Origin: Actinomortierella ambigua
Taxonomy: Eukaryota > Mortierellomycota > Mortierellomycetes > Mortierellales > Mortierellaceae
Direction: 5' to 3'
Length of the DNA stretch: 23,638 nt
Assembly (NCBI GenBank): GCA_016098155.1
Contig: JAAAJB010000546.1
Span: 1-23,638 of the forward strand
The position numbers and the translations under genes were made by a program. Under the pieces are notes generated by a model. It had not been told where the DNA came from. It saw nothing but the letters and a program-made list of their open reading frames with translations, and ran no database searches. Positions within the stretch are counted from its first letter, which is position 1. Each line of letters starts with the position of its first letter. Below, in pieces: positions 8,715-16,626 of the stretch.

Positions 8715-10424
8715 ATGGTGCGAGTGCATGACAATGACGAAGAAAAATCGTCGTCCGCTATCGATGCTGACCCATCGCGCGCTGTGATAGTCGAGCTCAG
8801 CGTCAAGGAGAAGGAGCTGCTCGAGCGCGAGGCTCGTTTGAACGAAACGATTGATGTCAATTTGCGTGACAACATTGATCGCGATCCTCGTGCCGTTTGG
8901 CTGCTGTACGCATTTCGATTCTTTAGCGGGTTTGCAATATTTCTGGTTATCTATACCCCGTCGTATGTCCTTCATCCCTCTGTCGACACTAAACATAGAC
9001 GTCTTTTCGAGCCGGTCCACAATCTTTTGGCGAGCCTTCTGTCTCTTGTGGGTGCCATGCTATCGGATTCTTACCTTGGCAAGTGGTGGACACTTCTTGT
9101 GGCTACGGTGTCCCTCCTGGTTGGCGCGTTTTCGATGACGATGGTGCCGCTTACTGGCGCTCGCACGGACGCAGCAGTAATAGCCTTGTATCTGTTCTTG
9201 GCAATCGCTGCCCTCGGTGCTGGATTCACTAGCTCGACAATCGGGGCTCTGGTAGGTGACCAGTTCCTGGCGGTCCAAGATCGTGGCATTACTCGATCCT
9301 TCTCCTTGCTCTACTTTGCGTACAGCCTTGGCTCGATGATCGCTCGCCATGTCTTTGTAGCCTTCATGATGAAATATCATTATCGATTTGATAATACTTC
9401 GAGCCATTATTACAGTTCCTACACCCCCCTCGTGGCTTCCTGCTCGGGTCTGCTTCTCTTGCCTATTCTGCTGATCGGTCGTCGACGCTTCCGCACCGTG
9501 CTCCCAATGCGCGAGTTTGTCCCCTTCAAGATGGTCAAGACAACCGTCGTCGCTGCTCGTCGGTTCTTCTCTGCTGCGCCTGCCGAGCGCGCCTCTACGG
9601 GCCACTGGCTCAATTTTGCCGCCAAGGATGAAGGCAGCCTGTTTGTCCAAGAGGTGCACGACTTTGGTCTATCGATGGCCCACATCCTTCTTCCTTGCTT
9701 CTTTCTTTCGGCGCTGGCCACCTATGTTGTTGACTTTCAAGATTCCCTGACGTTTACTTTCAAGTCGACCGAGATTCGATTTGAGTTCAACGACCACCTC
9801 TGGGGATACGATGTTCATATCTACAGCGTGCTGGCCTTGCTGGTCTTCTTGACCTTTGTCGTCTACCCTCTCATGGAGCGCCGCGGTTGGAATGTGTCTC
9901 CTCATCGCCGCTTTGGTGCCGCCTATGTCTGTGCGCTGCTGGCCTTTGCGTTGTCACTGATTACGAACAAGATCGCCAAGGATGCATTTACGGCATCGCT
10001 CTCCCGTAATCTCGCTCCTACTGAGACTTTCACGCTTGATGGCTTGGAATTTTACAATCAACCTTGCCCTACGTGCCCTAGTAGGTGGATCGTATTCCCG
10101 CAACGACTCCTCCTTGCCTTGCACAGCGCTTTGGCCGTACCAGCGGGGATCCAAATCGTCTACTCTGAGACGGGCCGCCGCCTTCGTACACTAGCTATAG
10201 CCATTTGGCTCTTGACCGAGTTTCTTGCTGGAGGGACAGTCCAAATACGCGCGAGCAGGTACTCTGTGGAATATGCAAACACGCATGTCACCTTTGGTAG
10301 TCTGGGTGCCGTCGGCTTTGTCTTGTTCTTGGTAATCATGCGTTTCTACACGTCCCGTAAGGAGCGTACTTCGATTAACGACGCTGCTCGTCAGGCGAAG
10401 GACGCCGAATTCTCAAAGCTTTGA
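8715..10424 (+). CDS. POT-D: POT/PTR2 family transporter
   Basis: Intronless, 569 aa, the longest copy. Extra residues lie in the N-terminus and in the helix 5-6 outer loop (an aromatic-rich stretch near KYHYRFDNTSSHYYSS). Motifs: KEKELLEREARLNETID (31-47), GAMLSDSYLGKWWT, GDQF (181-184), HWLNFAAKDEGSLF, YPLMERRGW, and CPTC at about 451-454. The helix-4 segment reads GFTSSTIG, so the lysine-proline pair kept in POT-B and POT-C is Ser-Ser here (173-174). Helix 1 has YAFRFFSG, with no ExxER. The helix-10 glutamate position is Gln. It groups with POT-B/C by sequence. The ATG context is AACCATGG. AATAAA is at 10443-10448. Transport function is inferred from the fold; these residue losses make proton-peptide symport unproven. 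Confidence 0.87.
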   Translation: MVRVHDNDEEKSSSAIDADPSRAVIVELSVKEKELLEREARLNETIDVNLRDNIDRDPRAVWLLYAFRFFSGFAIFLVIYTPSYVLHPSVDTKHRRLFEPVHNLLASLLSLVGAMLSDSYLGKWWTLLVATVSLLVGAFSMTMVPLTGARTDAAVIALYLFLAIAALGAGFTSSTIGALVGDQFLAVQDRGITRSFSLLYFAYSLGSMIARHVFVAFMMKYHYRFDNTSSHYYSSYTPLVASCSGLLLLPILLIGRRRFRTVLPMREFVPFKMVKTTVVAARRFFSAAPAERASTGHWLNFAAKDEGSLFVQEVHDFGLSMAHILLPCFFLSALATYVVDFQDSLTFTFKSTEIRFEFNDHLWGYDVHIYSVLALLVFLTFVVYPLMERRGWNVSPHRRFGAAYVCALLAFALSLITNKIAKDAFTASLSRNLAPTETFTLDGLEFYNQPCPTCPSRWIVFPQRLLLALHSALAVPAGIQIVYSETGRRLRTLAIAIWLLTEFLAGGTVQIRASRYSVEYANTHVTFGSLGAVGFVLFLVIMRFYTSRKERTSINDAARQAKDAEFSKL

Positions 10425-11004
10425 AGGAATAGAAAAATGTCAAATAAAGTCTCTTTTTTTGGATTAAACTCGGCCTGATGGTCATTTGTGCGTGTGCGTG
10501 TGTATGTGTGTGTTATATATCACCAACCTCGCCCCTCTGGCATTTTCACTGTTCAATGTATGGTGGAATGACAAAAAAAAAAAAAAAAAAAGAGAGGCCC
10601 TCAATATGCCTCTTTGAATTAGAGAAAGCCTCTTCGATGACAATAGTATCCTATGAGCCACAACACGCAGGGCGTAAATTTCTATGCCGAGTGCTCACTT
10701 GCGGACTACATCGTCCATTCGAGCTGCCTGAAAGTCTGTTGTTGTTTACCATCTGACAACGACGACCGACTTTTGCGCCATACAGGTCCAAGCTGCACAA
10801 AAGGAGGACACGATTCTCGCTTCGACACTTTTCCGAGAGACGGGCAACGAGAGAAAGAATAAGGTATTCCGTGCTCTACCAGGGTGGCACAGCAGGCAGG
10901 GTTCGACGAATATTACAAGCACAGAGTCGACAGGTGAATATTCTCGGATTTCCTGGGCTTGAGGATCCTATCTGTGGCAATTGAGAAGTTTACTTTGTCA
11001 GAAT

Positions 11005-11030
11005 GGAACTCTATCAGCCATTGTGACACA
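11005..11030 (+). promoter_or_regulatory. Conserved upstream element 1, POT-E copy
   Basis: Contains CTCTATCAGCCATTGTGACACA, about 300 bases before the POT-E ATG. It has the same TCTATCAGCCATTGTG core as the POT-B copy although the surrounding promoters differ. Confidence 0.45.
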
Positions 11031-11078
11031 AAAGATGAAGAGTGTTGCAGCCATGTAGGCCACACATACACCATGACC

Positions 11079-11090
11079 AAAGTCGACAGT
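11079..11090 (+). promoter_or_regulatory. Conserved upstream element 2, POT-E copy
   Basis: AAAGTCGACAGT, 235 bases before the POT-E ATG. Identical to the site at 715-726, 220 bases before the POT-A ATG, though the promoters are otherwise largely unalike. Confidence 0.42.
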
Positions 11091-11313
11091 GATCCCCACT
11101 TGCTTTTCGACAGTCCTGCCCCTCATTCGTGGTACGTAGAAAATGGGCCGGTGCGCCACTCTTTTCGAGTTTTTTTTTTTTTTTTTTTTTTTTCAACATT
11201 TTCATAGCCTACAACCGTATATACATATCCTGTTCATTCCACATAGCTTGACACCACCGCCCCCTTCAGCACTTCATTCGTCCTCTACCCTTTCCTCCGT
11301 CCCTCCCACAAAC

Positions 11314-12999
11314 ATGGTGCAAGTGCATAACAGCGACGAAGAATCACCGTTGTCGGCTGTCGACGCCGATCCCTCCCACGCTGCGATGGCCGAGCTCAGC
11401 CTCAAGGAGAAGGCGCTGCTCGAGCGCGAGGCTTGTTTGAACGAGAAGATTGATGCCAGCCTGCGAGATAACATCGATCGCGACCCTCGCGCAGTGTGGC
11501 TACTGTATATCTTCCAGCTCCTTAGTAGCTTCGCCGCCACCATCTTTTTTGGTACAGCGGTAGCTTACCTCACACTAGTCGTCAATGAAGACAGCTTTCG
11601 CAGCTTCTCCAACGTCTATGGACATTTGTGGAACCTGATGATTATCCTGGGTGCCGTGTTGTCGGATTCTTACTTTGGCAAGTGGTGGACCCTTCTCTCG
11701 GGGGCGGTGATCTTCCTTGCAGCCATGGTCACGGCGGCGGTATTGGTGTCTCCCCCTGGGCAGAACAACATTAGTATCATCGTGGCGGCCCTTCCCATGA
11801 TGCTCGCTGCCATTGCTAATGGTCTCGTACGCCCTACGATCCAGGCCTTCCTTGGTGATCAGTTCCTGGCGGTCCAAGAGCGTGGCATTACTCGATCCTT
11901 CTCCTTGCTCTACTTTGCGTTCAGCCTTGGATCGATGATTTCTCAACACGTCCTTAGAGCCTTCATGTATCTTAATGATGGTTGGAGCGATGGTTTTCCC
12001 ACCAACATCCCCATCGTGGCTTCCTGCTCGGCTGTGGCTCTCTTGTCTATCCTGCTGATCGGTCGTCGACGCTTCCGCACCGTGCTTCCAATGCGCGAGT
12101 TTGTCCCCTTCAAGTTGGTCAAGACAACCGTCGTCGCTGCTCGTCGATTCTTCTCTGCTTCGCCTGCCGAGCGCGCCTCGACTGGCCACTGGCTCAATTT
12201 TGCCGCCAAGGATGAAGGCAGTCTGTTTGTCCAAGAGGTGTACGACTTTGGTCTGTCAATGGCTCATATCCTTCTTCCTTACTTTTTTCTCTTGGCGCTG
12301 GCCTTCCACATTGACCATTTCCAAACCTCGGAGACACGGGGATATGTGAGACGGGACACTGACATCTATGTCAGATGGGAATCCTACATTAACATGTACG
12401 GTACCTTGGTCTTGTTGCTCTTCGCGACCTTTGTTGTCTACCCTATCATGGAGCGCCGTGGTTGGAGTGTCTCCCCTCATCGCCGCTTTGGTGCCGGCTA
12501 TGTCTGTGTGTTTGTGGCCTTTATGCTCTCGCTGATTGTGAACAAGATCGCCAAGGATGCCTACGAGGCATCGCTTCCCTCCTTGTTTTACCCTGAAGAA
12601 CCCCAGGAGGACGCCGATGAGGGACTTTACGGCCGCCCTTGTAACAGCTGCACCAGCCAGTGGGCCACAATCCCGCAACGGCTCCTCCTTGTGTTGTTCT
12701 ACGTTCTCGTCACGCCTGCGAGTATCCACATCGTCTACGTCGAGACGGGTCCTCGTCTCCGTACGCTAGCCATTGCCATTTTGTTCCTGATCGAGGCTTG
12801 GGCCCGTCAATCCGCTTACGACTTTGACGCATTGTCTGGCGAATCGTTCGCGGGCCGTCATGGTCTCTTTGGTGGTCTGGCAGCCGTGGGATTTGCCATG
12901 TTCTTGGTCATTTTGCGCAAATATACCCCTCGCAAGCTGCGTACCTCGATCAACGATGCAGCTCGCCTGACGAAGCACGCCGAGTACGACAAGATCTAA
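11314..12999 (+). CDS. POT-E: POT/PTR2 family transporter, mosaic
   Basis: Intronless, 561 aa from the ATG at 11314 (MVQVHNSDEE, aligning with POT-D). An in-frame upstream ATG at 11143 would translate the promoter T-run into polyphenylalanine and is rejected. Motifs: GAVLSDSYFGKWWT (113-126), helix 4 with R173 in place of lysine, GDQF (181-184), HWLNFAAKDEG (292-302), YPIMERRGW, and C443-N-S-C446. The centre (about 178-320) is nearly identical to POT-B/C/D in DNA. The helix 1-4 region, the helix 7-8 loop and everything after about residue 405 are much closer to POT-A in places or unique (an acidic loop, PEEPQEDADEG, near 427-437). ExxER is absent, and the helix-10 glutamate position is His. 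It is a gene-conversion mosaic. Family role: membrane solute transport; substrate unknown. Confidence 0.87.
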   Translation: MVQVHNSDEESPLSAVDADPSHAAMAELSLKEKALLEREACLNEKIDASLRDNIDRDPRAVWLLYIFQLLSSFAATIFFGTAVAYLTLVVNEDSFRSFSNVYGHLWNLMIILGAVLSDSYFGKWWTLLSGAVIFLAAMVTAAVLVSPPGQNNISIIVAALPMMLAAIANGLVRPTIQAFLGDQFLAVQERGITRSFSLLYFAFSLGSMISQHVLRAFMYLNDGWSDGFPTNIPIVASCSAVALLSILLIGRRRFRTVLPMREFVPFKLVKTTVVAARRFFSASPAERASTGHWLNFAAKDEGSLFVQEVYDFGLSMAHILLPYFFLLALAFHIDHFQTSETRGYVRRDTDIYVRWESYINMYGTLVLLLFATFVVYPIMERRGWSVSPHRRFGAGYVCVFVAFMLSLIVNKIAKDAYEASLPSLFYPEEPQEDADEGLYGRPCNSCTSQWATIPQRLLLVLFYVLVTPASIHIVYVETGPRLRTLAIAILFLIEAWARQSAYDFDALSGESFAGRHGLFGGLAAVGFAMFLVILRKYTPRKLRTSINDAARLTKHAEYDKI

Positions 13000-13486
13000 A
13001 GACGTGGGAGATACAAAGAAGCGCTACTATACCAACCTGCTCTCAACGGCGAGCTCCTCACCTCTTTCGAATACCTATATGTTTTTTTATCACTATTATA
13101 AACAGAACCCCCTTCCCCGGTGTTCTTCTCGTAAGAAATGCTGCACCGATTACATCAATTGGATAACAATCCATGTGTCCACCCATTTGGAAAGAATGCA
13201 CTTGAAAGGCCTTGTGGAGACTGACACAGAGAACCTTGCTACCATCTAGAGGATGAAAGCACAACACAGCAACACATATCCTCTTACAACACGGAATAGA
13301 GAATCGAATTATATTACAAAGTGGTGGATAGGTTGAAGAACCTCTGGAAGAAAAGAGAGATAACAAAAAAAACGAACCGCACGAAAACTAAACTTTGTCC
13401 AATTGACCTAACCAACGGACATAGGAAAGACCAGAGACGAACAGAATAAAGACACCCTCATTTTCTCACTCCTATTTTTTTTCCTC
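13000..13486. other. Intergenic region between convergent POT-E and SPT20
   Basis: Holds the 3' UTRs of two convergent genes. An AATAAA lies at 13445-13450 on the plus strand, rather far (about 450 bases) from the POT-E stop. No gene, repeat or structured RNA is seen. Confidence 0.5.
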
Positions 13487-16456
13487 CTATACGCCAGCGA
13501 TACCGCCACCGCCATCACCTGATCCATCCTGTAGCTGCTGTTGTTGTTGTTGCTGCTGCTGCTGCTGTTGTTGTTGCTGTAGCTGCTGCTGTCTCAACAA
13601 CATCTGCTGCTGAAGCTGAGGCGACTGCATCTGCTGTTGCTGCTGTGGCGTCAAGGTGACATTCGCCTGCGCGTGCGGCGACTGCATCGTCAACCGCGGA
13701 CTCTGCATCTGTACCCGTGGTGATTGCATCTGCAACCGTGGTGATGCCATCACGGGCGACTGCATGGTGTTTGGCGCACCTGCAGCGCCACCAACAGTTC
13801 CAACTTGCTGCTGTGCTTGCTGGACTCCTCCTTGCGCCGCAGCGGCGGCTGCTGCAGCTGCTACGGCAGCCGCTACTGCACCTCCTTGCTGCTGTTGCTG
13901 CTGTTGAAACTGCTGCTGTTGTTGATGCTGCTGTTGTTGTTGTTGCTGCTGCTGCTGCTGGTGTTGCTGCTGAAGAGCCTGCTGTTGTTGCTGCTGTGCA
14001 AACAAGAGCGCTTTTTGTTGCTGGAGCATGATATACTGCTGTGTCGTCAGCGTTTTGCCATTCGGAAGGATGATGATCTGCTGGCCTGTTGGCGAAACAC
14101 CTATCTGCATGCCACCCGGCATCGTACCAGTAATCATTGGCCTCACCGCACCTCCAGCGACACCGCCCGCTGTTGCGGCAGCAGCACCTCCAGCCGCCGC
14201 AGGGACAACGCCTCCTGCTCCACGGCCCATCGCCATCAAACTTGCTTGCATCGCAGCCGTCTGGTTGCCTGCCGCTTGCAGGTTCAACAACGCCGGATTG
14301 ACCATCGTACCGGCCGCTGCCGCTGCTGCATTACCTCCTCCTAAGGTGCCAGCCGTCGGAACGCCTCCCGCACCGCGACCAGCCGATGCAGCCGCTGCAG
14401 CCGCTGCCGCCGCCGTCGCGACATTGGCGACATTGCCTGCCATCAGCGGATTGGCTACTCCTCCAACAGCCGCGGCGACGCCCGGTGTAGTAGTGACTGC
14501 CGTGACACCACCAGCTCCTCGGCCGAGGCCTCCTAGGGCGTTCTGAAGCCCCGCGACGCCTCCCGCGACGCCTCCGCCGGGCAAAGCAATGCCCCGACCA
14601 CGGCCCAACGCTGCAGCGGCTGCCGTGGCGACGTTGCCTGCATGGACCAGGTTGGGTGTTGCCACGTTATTGGCGTTGCTGGCTGCTGCAGTGGCAGCAA
14701 AGGCCGCCGCCGCCGCAGGGTTGTTCACGGTCGCGGTGCCATCGCCAACCGTGCCAGTCCCAGCTGCTGCAGCTGCAGCAGTCGCCGCGGCTGTGGCTGC
14801 GGCTGCGGCGTTGTTGTTCTGTGCGTTCTGGTTGGCGTTCTGTCCAGCACGAATGACCAACTCGCGGATCATGGCGGTAGTGATGCCAGCTTGGTTGAGA
14901 GCCTCGATCGTCTGTTGCTGCTTTGTTTGCAACATTGCCTGATGATGCTGGATCATGAGCACTTGCTGTTGCAGATTCTGTGTCAGCAGCTGTGTCTGAC
15001 GGGCTACTTCCTGCTGTGTCACGGCACTGTTCGGGGTTGATACCAGCGTCAACAAGTTTTGTTGCTGGCGTCGAAAACCTTGCTGGGCCGCCAGGCGCTG
15101 AGCCTCAAAGTTTTGAAACTGCTGATGCATCGATATTACACTCTGTATGGCTTGTTGGTGAGCAGCCGTCAAAATTACGCGTCCACCGCCTTGCTGTTGT
15201 GTCTGCTGCTGTGTCTGCTGTGGCTGACCTGGCGATGCTTGTGCTCCAATCGCCACTCCAGGCTGCTGTTGACCAATCATACCAGGCATAGCCGCCGCTC
15301 CCGAGACATTTACATCCTGAGCTGTGGCTACTGGTGCGGCGCCTGCTGTTGGGTTCATCGTGACGCCTCCAGGCAGCGCAACATTGGCGGCGCTTTGCTG
15401 GTTTGCTGTTGCGGCTGCAGCGGCAAGTGCAGCCTGACCGGCCACCATCCTTGCACCTCCAACCATAGGCGAACCCATACCTCCCAGCGCGACAGAAGTG
15501 GTTGGTGTATTGGACATTGGGGCCGCCGAAATGGTAGCGCTCGATACAACAGGCGACTGGAAGGGGGCAGTAGTACCAGGCACGACATTTCCTTGCACAC
15601 TTTGATTGATGTTCATGGTCATAGTGCCCGGAACACCACCTTGCTGGCCCAGTTGCTGCTGTTGATGTTGTTGCTGCTGCTGCTGTTGTTGTTGCTGCTG
15701 TTGCTGTTGAGGCAATTGAGCCTGCGCGTTGGCCATCGCAGGGCTTTGCAAGGGGTTTTGACCTTGGGCAGCAGCGGCGGCGGTGGCGGCAGCCTGTTGT
15801 TGCTGAAGATACGCTTGTCGCTGTTGTTGGATCGTCTTCAGTTGGTTGAACTGCTGTAGCGAGATTCCCATCCCCTGCAAAATTTGTAGCTGTGGTGGTG
15901 TTGGATTGCCAGGTGCAAACATTCCAATATTCGCAAGCTGATTCGCCAGAGCTACGTGGTCGGTGAGAAAGAAGTCGCATCACGGCCATGAGAGAGCGGT
16001 TAGACAGGTGAAGTTCAGTCATTGCACATCCATTATTACCAGAAACCCTAAAAAACACCATGATGGTACCACCTACATGCAATAGCTGCTGGTCCATTGT
16101 TCGGACGACCTGCAGCAGCAGCCACCTGCTGATTTCGTTGGAACTGAGCCAAAACCGCCTAAAAGGTAATTAGACATAAGAAGAATATGTGTGACCAACG
16201 GTTAGTTGAAAAACAGATTCAATATGATCACTATCCGAACTTCTCAGATTGATTCGCCACAAGGCATCGAGGCTTACCCGAAGAGCATTCTGTTGGTGCT
16301 GAGGCGATTGCATCGCGTTGGCCTTGGGCATGGTAGGGGACATCAAGCTGACACCTTGCGCACCGTTGGCAATTGCATTGGTATCGCCTGTCGCAGTAGC
16401 CACAGTATTTGATGCAATCGAGGGCGACATTTGTGGTTGCTGCTGCTGTTGTTGTC

Positions 16457-16487
<31 letters not shown>

Positions 16488-16595
16488 TTGCTGTTGCTGC
16501 TGTTGTTGTTGCATCATCAATCGTTGCTGCGCCTGAAGCTGCTGTTGCTGCTGTTGCTGTTGTTGCTGTTGTTGCTGTTGTTGCTGTTGTTGCTG

Positions 16596-16626
<31 letters not shown>

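Larger units (their letters stand above)
10425..11313. repeat. Spacer D-E, older duplicate of spacer C-D
   Basis: Contains AATAAA at 10443-10448, a GT-rich patch around 10490-10520, an 18-19 nt A-run near 10573-10591, the block homologous to 8040-8714 (from about 10630), and a T-run of about 23 nt at 11170-11192 just before the leader of POT-E. No gene is recognised. Confidence 0.75.

Noticed and set aside
11143..11313. N-terminal extension of POT-E
   Set aside because: It would translate a T-run into polyphenylalanine, and the homologous POT-D promoter block lies in the same place.
13805..15859. Plus-strand poly-Leu, poly-Ala and poly-Cys frames opposite SPT20
   Set aside because: They are complements of the CAG/CAA and alanine/glycine tracts of SPT20.
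13487..15922. Treating the Gln/Ala-rich frame starting MFAPGNPTPP as a separate gene
   Set aside because: Two introns with good donors, acceptors and phase (16277-16159 and 16076-15952) join it to the Spt20-domain exon.
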